Shown: positions 1-7,690, counted from the stretch's first letter. The stretch is DNA of 14,003 bases from JBALVO01 sp036961445 (GCA_036961445.1 JBALVO010000099.1:1-14003); one strand, 5' to 3'. Program-made: numbers and translations. Notes: generated by a model not told the origin, from the letters alone.

Positions 1-1415
1 TTGTATCGGCGACTTGCGGGGTGGAGCCTTCCAGAGTGATCGCCTACAAGCCGTTATTGGACGATGCTATTGAGCTGGCACAGCACAAGCCAGGCACCTG
101 CATTATTCTGCATCGCCCGATGCAGGACGCCAGTATGGTGGCGGGTAGGGACCTGGATTGGGCGCAGGCTATGGCCACGGCAGAGCCCGCTGATTGTGTG
201 CCGGTCAAGGCTAATGATCCTCTGTACATACTCTATACGTCGGGCACCACAGGTCAGCCTAAAGGCGTGGTGCGTGATACGGGCGGCAGTATTGTGGCGC
301 TAAAGTGGAGCATGAAGAATATATACAATGTGGAGCCGGGGGACGTTTACTGGGCTGCATCGGATGTTGGCTGGGTAGTGGGACACTCTTACATCGTCTA
401 CGGCCCGTTGTTTGGCGGCAATACGACCGTCATCTATGAGGGAAAGCCAGTAGGTACACCAGACCCCGGCGCGTTCTGGCGCGTCATTGCAGAGCACAAC
501 GTCAAGGTGATGTTTACCGCACCTACCGCATTTCGTGCGATCAAAAAAGAAGATCCGCAGGGTGAGTATCTGCAAAAATATGATTTGTCCGGGTTGCAAG
601 CCCTGTTTCTGGCGGGCGAGCGCTGCGATCCCCATACCTTGGAATGGGCGCAGGAAAAATTGCAGGTGCCGGTGATAGATCACTGGTGGCAAACCGAAAC
701 TGGCTGGCCAATTTGTTCCAACTGCCTGGGTATAGAGCTTTTGCCTATAGTCCCTGGTTCTCCAGCCAGAGCGGTACCTGGATATGATGTGCAGGCGCTG
801 GATGAGAACGGCAAACCCGTAGCGCCGGGTGATATCGGCGCGCTGGTGGTCAAGAGTCCATTGCCCCCAGGTACCTTCACCACCCTCTGGAATGCTGAAG
901 ATCGCTATGTAGATGCCTATTTCAGCAGGTTTCCCGGCTATTATGAAACGGGTGACGCTGGCTATATCGATGAAAATGGCTATGTATTTGTTATGTCGCG
1001 CACCGACGATGTGATTAATGTTGCCGGCCACCGTCTTTCCACCGGCGCTATGGAGGAGGTACTGGCAGACCATGAGGATGTAGCCGAATGCGCCGTTATT
1101 GGCATCGCTGACCAGATGAAAGGGCAGCTACCCCTGGGCCTGCTGGTGCTTAATGACGGTGTTACCCGCAGCACTCAGGAGATCGTGGCAGACACTATCC
1201 AGCATATGCGCGACAGGATCGGCCCGGTTGCCGCTTTCAAACTCTGTGTTGTTGTTGACCGCTTGCCGAAGACCCGTTCCGGCAAAATATTGCGCGGCAC
1301 CATGCGCAGCATTGCAGACGGTGCTTCCTGGAAGGTCCCTGCCACTATTGATGACCCTGTCATCCTGGACGAAATTGCCGCAGCATTACAGCAGTTGGGT
1401 TATCCACAGCAGTAA
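1..1415 (+). CDS. prpE: Propionyl-CoA synthetase (acyl-CoA synthetase, ANL family), 5'-truncated by window edge
   Basis: ATP-dependent ligase that activates propionate (possibly also acetate) to its CoA thioester through an acyl-adenylate. The reading frame is open to the left edge (first full codon at base 3) and already reads family sequence (VSATCGVEPSR) before the GTG at 21, so the real start lies outside the window. About 470 of the roughly 630 residues usual for the family are visible. Motifs in order: the phosphate-binding YTSGTTGQPKG (nt 234-266); WWQTETGWP (nt 684-710); YETGDAGYIDENG (about 945-980); the hinge region SRTDDVINVAGHR; and the C-terminal RSGKILRG with the catalytic lysine at nt 1284-1286. 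The GW after WWQTET, rather than the GG usual in acetyl-CoA synthetase, favours the propionyl-CoA (PrpE/ACSS3) branch. No 2-methylcitrate cycle gene is visible next to it. It ends 26 nt before the convergent lipoprotein gene, and I see no hairpin terminator between them. Confidence 0.88.
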   Translation, partial: VSATCGVEPSRVIAYKPLLDDAIELAQHKPGTCIILHRPMQDASMVAGRDLDWAQAMATAEPADCVPVKANDPLYILYTSGTTGQPKGVVRDTGGSIVALKWSMKNIYNVEPGDVYWAASDVGWVVGHSYIVYGPLFGGNTTVIYEGKPVGTPDPGAFWRVIAEHNVKVMFTAPTAFRAIKKEDPQGEYLQKYDLSGLQALFLAGERCDPHTLEWAQEKLQVPVIDHWWQTETGWPICSNCLGIELLPIVPGSPARAVPGYDVQALDENGKPVAPGDIGALVVKSPLPPGTFTTLWNAEDRYVDAYFSRFPGYYETGDAGYIDENGYVFVMSRTDDVINVAGHRLSTGAMEEVLADHEDVAECAVIGIADQMKGQLPLGLLVLNDGVTRSTQEIVADTIQHMRDRIGPVAAFKLCVVVDRLPKTRSGKILRGTMRSIADGASWKVPATIDDPVILDEIAAALQQLGYPQQ

Positions 1416-1441
1416 GCCGCGAACCCCCGGGAAGAATAGAA

Positions 1442-2086
1442 CTACTGCAATAGGCCCTGGTCTTTTAGATTTTTGATCAAGCCCTTAATCGCATCGTCAC
1501 GCACTTGCTTGGTGCTGCCCGCCTGCAGTGTCTCAGATACGGCCTGCCAGAGATGTTGTTTGGTTTTTGCGGCGTACAGGTCGGAAATTAACGAGTGAGT
1601 GATATTGTTGGTCCAGACCGGTTGCTCGTAGGCGACTTCATAGGCATGGGCGTAGTAGCCACCAAAGCCGCGGTTATAGCCACCGCCATAGGCAGGTGTC
1701 ACGCCATAATAGACGGTCCCGGGGTGGTAAACTTCCTGTGATGACTCGCCGATATAGCGTGTCACCAGAATTGTATCGACATTAGCGCCGGCTGCCGCGG
1801 CGATTATCTCCTCAGCCGATGCCTTTTGCTTTGGCACCAGAGTATGACTGGCTATCGCACGCACGCCATGACGACCCAACGCTTGTGCAAAGGCGTCTTC
1901 AAATTCAATTCGCGCAGAGTTTTTCTGGGTTACGCCTAATACCAGAACACCTTTCAGGTCCAGTTTTTCCAGCTCTGGATCCACGTAGCTATGGGTGATC
2001 TCGGAACCGCCACCACAGCCATGTAAAGCCACAGCGATAAATCCTGCCAGCAATGTTCTAAACAGAAATCCTGTGTTAAATGCCAT
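1442..2086 (-). CDS. Predicted lipoprotein, DUF4136-like, with a Tyr/Gly-rich segment
   Basis: A 214-residue protein with a short hydrophobic N-terminal signal (residues 7-20) ending in a lipobox LHGC, so Cys24 is the likely lipidated residue. Gly at +2 would not retain it in the inner membrane, so the outer membrane is the expected site. The mature part alternates short strands and helices (KGVLVLGVT, NVDTILVTRYIG, HLWQAVSETL) in a pattern like the DUF4136 lipoproteins of Proteobacteria; I assign that from memory and only tentatively. Residues 119-156 are unusually rich in Tyr and Gly (for example YGGGYNRGFGGYY). The ATG at 2086 is supported by AAGGA seven bases upstream (plus-strand 2094-2098). 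His at the -2 lipobox position is uncommon but tolerated. Function is unknown. It is divergent from the alcohol dehydrogenase and convergent with prpE. Confidence 0.8.
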   Translation of the reverse strand: MAFNTGFLFRTLLAGFIAVALHGCGGGSEITHSYVDPELEKLDLKGVLVLGVTQKNSARIEFEDAFAQALGRHGVRAIASHTLVPKQKASAEEIIAAAAGANVDTILVTRYIGESSQEVYHPGTVYYGVTPAYGGGYNRGFGGYYAHAYEVAYEQPVWTNNITHSLISDLYAAKTKQHLWQAVSETLQAGSTKQVRDDAIKGLIKNLKDQGLLQ

Positions 2087-2113
2087 GCGATGTTCCTTGT
2101 AAGTAAGCGCCTG

Positions 2114-2142
2114 ATTATCAGCTACGTGTTGTTGATAAACAA
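2114..2142 (-). promoter_or_regulatory. Candidate sigma70 promoter for the lipoprotein gene
   Basis: On the minus strand TTGTTT (2137-2142) is followed after exactly 17 nt by GATAAT (2114-2119), a five-of-six match to the -10 consensus. Transcription would begin about 20 nt before the lipoprotein ATG at 2086. The -10 box sits inside a perfect 11-bp palindrome CTGATTATCAG (2111-2121), which could be an operator or chance. Seen by eye only. Confidence 0.45.
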
Positions 2143-2215
2143 GTTACATCACGGTACATAGCTAAATGCTGGAAGTTGGGCACTAAAATTCCACTGGGTT
2201 TGAATAGTACTTATC

Positions 2216-2239
2216 TATAAGCTGTAGTGCCGGACACTA
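2216..2239 (+). promoter_or_regulatory. Possible -10 box and small inverted repeat upstream of the alcohol dehydrogenase
   Basis: TATAAG at 2216-2221 is a five-of-six match to a -10 box, but I find no convincing -35 box at the right spacing. Immediately downstream, around the expected transcription start, lies TAGTGCCGGACACTA (2225-2239), with perfect 5-bp arms and a 5-bp centre. A repressor site there is plausible. Related CACTAA and CCACTG words occur at 2181 and 2191. This is weak evidence. The rest of the 178-bp divergent spacer shows nothing else I can name. Confidence 0.25.
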
Positions 2240-2264
2240 ACTTCGATACAAGAGAGGGCATACA

Positions 2265-3470
2265 ATGCCAGCGTTTTATACAGAAATGTTCTACAGGGCG
2301 AGACTGTCTCTGATGGGGCGGATGATAACCAAGCCGCAGCCCAAGCCTATGCTGTTTGTCGGGCCAGACTCAAGCATGCAGCTATGCAAGGCTATAGCGC
2401 AGTTCGGTGTGCGTCATATACTGATCGTCACCGACAAGCCATTGGTAGAGCTGGGAGTATTGGATGCCACTTTGGCCTCTCTTATTGAACACGGCGTAGC
2501 AACACAGGTTTATGATGGCGTATTACCTGATCCTACCCAGAAGGTGGTCGATGATGGTATCGCAATGTTGCAACACTCTGGTTGTGACAGCGTGCTGGCC
2601 TTCGGCGGCGGTTCGTCCATCGACGCGGCCAAAGTCATTGCGCTGGCAGCCGGAAACAATTGCCTGGCTGTAGATTGTGCCGGGGTCAACAAATGCGCTT
2701 TGCCAGCGCTGCCTTTCTTTGCTATTCCCACCACCGCTGGCACCGGCTCTGAAGGTACTTTCATTGCGGTTATTTCCGACAATGAGACCCACCAGAAAAG
2801 TGGCGTGATAGACAATCGTATTATCCCCAAGGCGGCCGCACTCGATCCGGTGATAATGCAGGGGTTGCCCCCTCATATCACTGCTGCCACCGGCATGGAT
2901 GCGTTGACCCATGCTATCGAATCCTATATCGGCACCTGGGAGACTGAGGACACTAACTATTACGGTCTGGCTGCAGCCAAGTTGGTATTTGATAATCTCG
3001 GGATTGCCTACAGCGATGGCAGTAATCTGGCTGCGCGAGAAGCGATGTCCCTCGCTTCATTCTACGGTGGCCTGGCTATAACCAATGCGCTGGTCGGCTA
3101 TGTGCATGCGGTTTCGCATAATCTGGGGGCCCTTTACGGCGTGCCACATGGTCTGGGCAATGCAATGGTATTGCCGCACGTGCTGGAAATGCTAAAAGAT
3201 GTTTCTGGCAAAAAGCTGGGCGAGATCGCCATTTATGCCGGGCTCGGTACCAGTGGTGAAACCGATAGTGCACTGGCTCAAAAAGTGATCGACAAGGTGT
3301 GGGCGCTGAATGAGCAGATCGGCATTCCCAGGACCACCGATGTCATTAAGGAGCAGGATATAGAGGGTCTGGTAGATGCTGCTCTATCCGAAGGCAGTAC
3401 CTATCCTACGCCGCGTTTTTTCGAAAGGGATGAGTGCCGCGCATTGGTTCAGCGTTTGCGTACGGTCTGA
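2265..3470 (+). CDS. Iron-containing alcohol dehydrogenase (group III)
   Basis: Predicted cytoplasmic NAD(P)-dependent, metal-dependent dehydrogenase acting on an alcohol/aldehyde pair; the substrate cannot be read from the sequence. It has 401 residues, close to the family's usual 380-400. The N-terminal dinucleotide-binding half shows FGGGSSIDAAK (residues 113-123) and PTTAGTGSE (155-163). The C-terminal metal-binding half keeps all four ligands expected from FucO-like enzymes: Asp212 and His216 in MDALTHAIE, His281 in YVHAVSH and His295 in VPHGLGNA. An extra 25 or so residues at the N-terminus (MPAFYTEMFYRAR...) precede the usual first strand. The ATG at 2265 follows AGAGAGGG (2251-2258) with a 6-nt spacer, so this start is well supported. 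It stands alone between a divergent and a convergent neighbour. The nearby prpE suggests short-chain acid/aldehyde/alcohol metabolism, but that is only proximity. Confidence 0.9.
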   Translation: MPAFYTEMFYRARLSLMGRMITKPQPKPMLFVGPDSSMQLCKAIAQFGVRHILIVTDKPLVELGVLDATLASLIEHGVATQVYDGVLPDPTQKVVDDGIAMLQHSGCDSVLAFGGGSSIDAAKVIALAAGNNCLAVDCAGVNKCALPALPFFAIPTTAGTGSEGTFIAVISDNETHQKSGVIDNRIIPKAAALDPVIMQGLPPHITAATGMDALTHAIESYIGTWETEDTNYYGLAAAKLVFDNLGIAYSDGSNLAAREAMSLASFYGGLAITNALVGYVHAVSHNLGALYGVPHGLGNAMVLPHVLEMLKDVSGKKLGEIAIYAGLGTSGETDSALAQKVIDKVWALNEQIGIPRTTDVIKEQDIEGLVDAALSEGSTYPTPRFFERDECRALVQRLRTV

Positions 3471-3475
3471 TGTGT

Positions 3476-3488
3476 ATTGCCCGGCAAT
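3476..3488. repeat. Short palindrome after the alcohol dehydrogenase
   Basis: ATTGCCCGGCAAT is a perfect palindrome around one central base, 6 nt after the adh stop in the 91-bp convergent spacer with the esterase gene. No T-run follows on either strand, so it is a poor intrinsic terminator. I see no better terminator in the spacer for either gene. Confidence 0.25.
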
Positions 3489-3561
3489 GCTGTGCCGTGC
3501 GCTGGGTTGACGCGGTGCATGCTCGCTATTTGCAGAGCCTGGAGGTTGACGCTAACAGACT

Positions 3562-4467
3562 TTAAGGATTTAGCCTGGTGCTTAAAAACTCGCCAGCCTG
3601 CTGCAACGCTTTGCGGCCCTCGGGAATAAATTTGGCGATACCAACGAAGGCATGTGGCTGTTTGTACCAGGACTGATAGACCACCTCCACACCCGCTGTG
3701 CGGGCAAGTTCCGCCACACGTATTGCATCATCCAGCAGGATTTCGCTGCTGCCAACATATATGAGTAGCGGCGGGAAACCGCCAAGGTCGGCGAATACGG
3801 GGGACACCAGTGGGTTCTCCGGGTTCGTCTCCTGCGCATACACTGCTGCGGCGTTGACCAGAACATTAACGGGTAGCATCGGGTCCGACCTGGCATTTAC
3901 AACGATCGAATCTCCACTGTGTGTCAGGTCGAACCAGGGTGAAAAACACACTCCGGCCGCCGGTAGTGGTAATTGCTTTTGTTGTAACAGCAACATTACC
4001 GTCAGCGTCATGTTGCCACCGGCGGAGTCACCGGCAAAAGCAATCTGCTGTGATTGATAACCGTCGCTTAGCAACGCGCGGTAAACGGCCACAGCGTCGT
4101 TAAGTTGAGACGGGAAAATAGCGGCGGGCGCTAATTTGTAATCCACGATTAATACCCTGGCGCCGGAACTTTCAGATAAGCGCCATGCCGGGTCCAAATG
4201 AGTTTGTGGTGATCCAGACATGAAAGCACCGCCGTGAAAATACATCACTACCGAGCGTGAGGGTTCAGTAGTTTCCGGTGTTATCCAAACACAACTTACG
4301 TCGGCGATAGTGGTTCGTTCCAGCACATAGCCTGATGGGACGGTCGCTTTGCTGGCCGCTGTGTTCATCTTGTCAAAAAATACCTGCGCGCCGGCGAAGT
4401 CCTTTTTTGACAGTTGCCGTTTTACAATTCTTAACCCAGTGTTTACCAGCGCTGACTGCCAACTCAT
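3562..4467 (-). CDS. Alpha/beta hydrolase, HSL/family IV esterase-lipase
   Basis: A serine ester hydrolase of the hormone-sensitive-lipase type, 301 residues from the chosen start. The oxyanion motif HGGAF is at residues 78-82. The nucleophile elbow GDSAGGN is at 146-152 (Ser148), and the catalytic His272 lies in QPHAF. The acidic triad member falls in SSEILLDDA (240-248). There Glu242 occupies the place where the DPLRD motif of many relatives has its Asp; Asp246 or Asp247 could serve instead. No signal peptide is evident, so it is probably cytosolic; natural substrate unknown. The ATG at 4467 begins one nucleotide after the TGA of V-ATPase subunit A, with no good Shine-Dalgarno, so translation is probably coupled to A. 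An in-frame ATG at 4572 would add 35 residues that overlap the A gene and do not look like the family. It is the last gene of the ATPase operon by position. Confidence 0.88.
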   Translation of the reverse strand: MSWQSALVNTGLRIVKRQLSKKDFAGAQVFFDKMNTAASKATVPSGYVLERTTIADVSCVWITPETTEPSRSVVMYFHGGAFMSGSPQTHLDPAWRLSESSGARVLIVDYKLAPAAIFPSQLNDAVAVYRALLSDGYQSQQIAFAGDSAGGNMTLTVMLLLQQKQLPLPAAGVCFSPWFDLTHSGDSIVVNARSDPMLPVNVLVNAAAVYAQETNPENPLVSPVFADLGGFPPLLIYVGSSEILLDDAIRVAELARTAGVEVVYQSWYKQPHAFVGIAKFIPEGRKALQQAGEFLSTRLNP

Positions 4468-4468
4468 A

Positions 4469-6307
4469 TCAGCTAGTGGTTGCGGCTGGGTCGGCAGTGT
4501 TACTGGCCTCTTGCAATAGAGACTCAACCTGCTGCCAGCTCTCCCGATGTGACTCGCTGTCACTGGCTGCATAATTCAGGTTTTTAAAGGCATCTGTCAT
4601 GCGCGAAAACCAACGTCGTACTTTTGCCTTGTCGGCAAAGTGCAGCTGAGTATCGGTAATTTTTGTCAGCAGACCAAAGCTCTCTTTCTGGCGTGCTATA
4701 CCGGTGGAAACATCGACTGAATCGAAGGCATCCTGTTGCAAATAGACCATGTCTACCAACATGGACTTTTGCTGCGTGATAAAGTCTTGCTGGGTAACCC
4801 CCTCTTCACCGGTGACCTGCATCATGCGGGAGATCTCTTCCCCTCGCTCCAGTAAGGCATTGATCCGGGCCACATCTGGCAGCCAGTTGGCTCCCATGTT
4901 TTGATCGAACCACTGCGCTAACTGATCAGGATAGCGACTCCAGGACTGTAATGGGTCCACGGCGGGGTAGAAGCGTTTATAAGCGCGCTCAGAACTGAGT
5001 CCCAAAAATGTTTTTACCGTATTCAGCGTGCCCTGTGTCACTGGTTCTTCAAAGTTGCCTCCGGCCGGCGATACGGTGCCAATCATGGTCAACGACCCCG
5101 TGCTGCCATCGTTGGTGCGAATGACACCGGCACGTTCATACAGATTGCGGATACTTGACTCAAGGTATGCCGGGAAAGCCTCCTCACCGGGAATTTCTTC
5201 CAGTCGACCTGAGGTCTCGCGCATCGCCTGCGCCCAGCGCGAAGTGGAGTCGGCGATCAGCAGTACCGCGTAACCCATTTGCCGATAGTACTCGCCGAGG
5301 GTAACTCCCGTGTAAATTGATGCTTCCCTGGCAGCCACCGGCATCGATGAGGTATTGCAGATGATGATGGTGCGATCCATCAGCGTGCCGCCAGTATGAG
5401 GATCCTGTAATTGAGGGAAATCAGTGATAGTTTCCACCACTTCCCCGGCACGTTCACCGCAGGCCACTACGATTACGATATCCACATCTGAATAGCGCGA
5501 GATCAGGTTTTGTAAAACGGTTTTACCGGCCCCGAAGGGGCCGGGGATGCACCCGGTTCCGCCCTTGGCTATAGGAAAGAAGGTGTCAATGAGGCGCAGT
5601 GTGGTTACCAATGGCTGTGACGGGTAGAGCCGCTCACTACTGCGATCACTGATCAAATCCAGCGGCAGCGGTCGTCGTACCGGCCACCGCTGCACCATAC
5701 GCACATCATGCACGTGGCCGGTTTTACTCTTCAACCGTGCTATCACAGTGTCTACGTTAAATGTGCCTCCCTGAATCCAGTCCACAGTGAGCTCGCCGCG
5801 GAGCATGAATGGCACCATGATCTTGTGGCGATAGCGGCCCTCCTGCACTGTGCCCAGCGTATCTCCGGGCCGTACTTTGCCTCCCACCCGAGCCAAGGCA
5901 TCAAAACTCCATTTCTCGGTGCGGTCCAGCGCCGGCGCGACTGAGCCACGCTGCAAAAACTTACCGTTCATGATCTCCAGACGATGCAGTGGGTTTTGCA
6001 AGCCGTCATAAACCTGGCGCAACAGGCCCGGTCCCAGTTCGACCGACAGTAATTCCCCACTTTGTTCTACCAGGTCTCCCACCGCGACCCCTGTAGTGTC
6101 TTCGTAGACCTGTACATCCGCTCTGCGCCCGCGAACCCGGAGTACTTCTGCCTTCAGCTTTTCGTCTACCGGGGCTGCAGCTGGACAGATATAGACCACT
6201 TCGTTTTTCATCAGGGGCGTAAGGTCTTTGGCACTGCCAATCGACTCCACAGTGAGCACGTCGTCACTGACGGCGACTACCCTGGCGGTGGCTTTATCCT
6301 CACTCAT
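4469..6307 (-). CDS. atpA: V/A-type ATPase catalytic subunit A
   Basis: Catalytic ATP-binding subunit of the A3B3 head, 612 residues (the family is usually 580-600). The N-terminal beta-barrel covers about residues 1-75 and is followed by the GPGLLRQVYDGLQNPL segment (92-107). The non-homologous bulge region typical of A subunits spans about 110-200. The Walker A motif is GPFGAGKT (256-263), with Lys262. GERAGEV (284-290) carries the likely catalytic Glu285. Walker B is VLLIADSTSRWA (348-359) with Asp353, followed by AMRETSGRLEEIPGEE. The P-loop pattern GPFG[AS]GKT separates A from B subunits. Its ATG overlaps the TGA of the DUF2764-like gene (ATGA at 6304-6307), and its own TGA lies 1 nt before the esterase start. 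In known bacterial operons A is directly followed by B. Here B is the first gene of the operon, about 4.2 kb upstream of A. Confidence 0.96.
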   Translation of the reverse strand: MSEDKATARVVAVSDDVLTVESIGSAKDLTPLMKNEVVYICPAAAPVDEKLKAEVLRVRGRRADVQVYEDTTGVAVGDLVEQSGELLSVELGPGLLRQVYDGLQNPLHRLEIMNGKFLQRGSVAPALDRTEKWSFDALARVGGKVRPGDTLGTVQEGRYRHKIMVPFMLRGELTVDWIQGGTFNVDTVIARLKSKTGHVHDVRMVQRWPVRRPLPLDLISDRSSERLYPSQPLVTTLRLIDTFFPIAKGGTGCIPGPFGAGKTVLQNLISRYSDVDIVIVVACGERAGEVVETITDFPQLQDPHTGGTLMDRTIIICNTSSMPVAAREASIYTGVTLGEYYRQMGYAVLLIADSTSRWAQAMRETSGRLEEIPGEEAFPAYLESSIRNLYERAGVIRTNDGSTGSLTMIGTVSPAGGNFEEPVTQGTLNTVKTFLGLSSERAYKRFYPAVDPLQSWSRYPDQLAQWFDQNMGANWLPDVARINALLERGEEISRMMQVTGEEGVTQQDFITQQKSMLVDMVYLQQDAFDSVDVSTGIARQKESFGLLTKITDTQLHFADKAKVRRWFSRMTDAFKNLNYAASDSESHRESWQQVESLLQEASNTADPAATTS

Positions 6308-6990
6308 GCGATCTCCCTCAATGCTTGCATTGGCTGCTCCAGGCCAGATACGACCAATCCGTCAAAGCGAGTTTTGGCTTGTTCAGCGTTATAGCTGCAC
6401 CAGCGCTCTACCAGATCCCATTTTGACAGGTACAGCCATACGGCGGATAAACTATAGGGCTCGTCGGGTACCTGTCGAGCGAAGTAATTCCAGACCATAG
6501 ACAGCAACAGGCGCTCCAGTTCATAGCTCTGGCCTGTTTCGAGTAACTCACGGGCCTGCGTCAGCCAGGGATACCGGCCCTCCAGGCGAAAACTGGGATG
6601 AGACCAATTGCGCTCGATTTGGTGCACGCAACGGCCAAATCCCCACAGGCTATGCGCCGGCGGGACGTCTTCTTTGGCGTCCCGCCGGCGCAGCGCCGCT
6701 ACGACTGTGCGAAACTCCATGCGCCAGCACAACCATTCGCGCATATCCGCCGGTTTAAAGTCCTGCGTGAGGCGCTGCGCACTGCGTACGATTGCCTCGT
6801 CCGAATCTTTTAGCTCCAGGCGCCCCCAGTAAAATGTGTGTGACAGTTTTGTTATGGTGCTCCTGTCCTGCAAGTCCAGCATGGTGAGCCTGACTTGCAG
6901 CTGTACCTCGCTAATCGGTGGTCGCCGATGTACAAAAGGGTCGGCCAGATAAGGCAGCGAAGCAAGCAGGTCTATGTATTGGCGTGCCAC
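6304..6990 (-). CDS. DUF2764-like V-type ATPase-associated protein
   Basis: A 228-residue soluble protein of unknown biochemical role. It occupies the slot between E and A where bacterial V-ATPase operons of Chlamydia, Borrelia and Bacteroides carry a DUF2764 gene. Family-like features, recalled rather than searched, are the opening YIDLLASLPYL, the acidic/aromatic middle (HQIERNWSHPSF, RYPWLTQARELL) and the C-terminal AVWLYLSKWDLVERW. It has no membrane segment or nucleotide motif. A stand-in for the missing C/d or another stalk subunit is a reasonable guess. The start is GTG at 6990, preceded by AGGAGAACCTT; the upstream E stop codon TAG overlaps this ribosome site. It overlaps the A start by ATGA. 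Codons near its middle (nt 6653-6692) form a perfect 15-bp inverted repeat, annotated separately. Confidence 0.78.
   Translation of the reverse strand: MARQYIDLLASLPYLADPFVHRRPPISEVQLQVRLTMLDLQDRSTITKLSHTFYWGRLELKDSDEAIVRSAQRLTQDFKPADMREWLCWRMEFRTVVAALRRRDAKEDVPPAHSLWGFGRCVHQIERNWSHPSFRLEGRYPWLTQARELLETGQSYELERLLLSMVWNYFARQVPDEPYSLSAVWLYLSKWDLVERWCSYNAEQAKTRFDGLVVSGLEQPMQALREIA
6653..6692. repeat. Perfect 15-bp inverted repeat (stem-loop) inside the DUF2764-like gene
   Basis: Left arm TGCGCCGGCGGGACG (6653-6667) and right arm CGTCCCGCCGGCGCA (6678-6692) are exact reverse complements, separated by 10 nt. In the operon mRNA it would form a very stable GC-rich hairpin. It encodes RRRDAKEDVPPAH in frame. 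No T-run follows on either strand, so it is not a standard intrinsic terminator. Confidence 0.9.
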
Positions 6991-6999
6991 AAGGTTCTC

Positions 7000-7677
7000 C
7001 TAGTACACCAGTCCTTCCAGAATTGCTCGAAAGCGCGGTTGCAGATGGGCCAGCAACAAGTCTGTCAGCGCCTGCTCACTGAGATCGACGCTCACCTCAC
7101 CATCGCGCAGCAGTACATGCATTCCGGCACGGCCGCGGCCGCCGGTCTCCACCGTGATGCCACTGCTGAATAATTCTCTAGCTGTTGCGGATATCAGTTC
7201 AATCAACGGGCCCTGTTGTAATGCTTCCGGGTCCCGCCGCAACTCCTCCAGTCCCGAGGCATGTTCGGGCAGTACAATGGTCATCGCCTCATCCGGCAGC
7301 CTGGTAGTGGCGGCAGCGCTCATTAATAATTTTTTCAGTGTTTCCGGATTCTGTAGTTCCAATACAATCAATTTCTGTAGTTGCTGTGCGAACTGTTGCG
7401 TCAGCTCGTCGCGGAGCTTGGCGTGGATGTCACGAAACGCCAGCGCCAGAGACTCCTGTCCCGCAGTGCGGATGAACTCGGCATCCTCTTCTGCCTTGGT
7501 GCGCACCTCATTGGCCTGCTCATTGGCCTGTTCAATAATCCATTGTGCCCGTTGTTCCGCGTCCTGCACTATTCGCGTACTTTCTTCCTTGCCCGCATTG
7601 ACACCTTTCTCACGGATCTGATCAATGAGTTCCTGCACGCCGCGGGAATTATGTTGGCCTTCAGCTGCTTCAGACAT
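7000..7677 (-). CDS. atpE: V/A-type ATPase peripheral stalk subunit E
   Basis: Peripheral-stalk subunit that links the A3B3 head to the membrane stator, 225 residues. The N-terminal half (about 12-120) is a long, charged, Gln/Glu-rich helix with alanine spacing (for example QWIIEQANEQANEVRTKAEE), typical of the coiled coil E forms with G/H. The C-terminal half is an alternating alpha/beta domain with VETGGRGRAGMHVLLRDG, like the E globular head-binding domain. No gene for a G/H partner is present in the cluster. ATG at 7677 follows GGAG in the 13-nt gap after the K stop. In the family's usual operon E is the first gene; here it is fifth, after K. Confidence 0.88.
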   Translation of the reverse strand: MSEAAEGQHNSRGVQELIDQIREKGVNAGKEESTRIVQDAEQRAQWIIEQANEQANEVRTKAEEDAEFIRTAGQESLALAFRDIHAKLRDELTQQFAQQLQKLIVLELQNPETLKKLLMSAAATTRLPDEAMTIVLPEHASGLEELRRDPEALQQGPLIELISATARELFSSGITVETGGRGRAGMHVLLRDGEVSVDLSEQALTDLLLAHLQPRFRAILEGLVY

Positions 7678-7690
7678 AAGCTACTCCAAT

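Noticed and set aside
300..1073. A 257-codon open frame on the minus strand within prpE
   Set aside because: It is antisense to a clear acyl-CoA synthetase, has no ribosome site or family motif, and its composition is that of a shadow frame.
4468..4572. Longer esterase start at 4572 overlapping subunit A
   Set aside because: The added 35 residues do not resemble the family and come from antiphase translation of conserved subunit A codons. ATG 4467 fits the coupling better.
5526..5544. 8-bp perfect hairpin CCGGCCCC-GAA-GGGGCCGG in subunit A
   Set aside because: It encodes the Walker A residues GPFGAG; GC-rich Gly/Pro/Ala codons make this palindrome easily, so no extra function is needed.
7130..7141. 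12-bp palindrome CGGCCGCGGCCG in the E gene
   Set aside because: A simple GC-only run encoding Gly/Arg/Ala codons, with no loop or context suggesting function.
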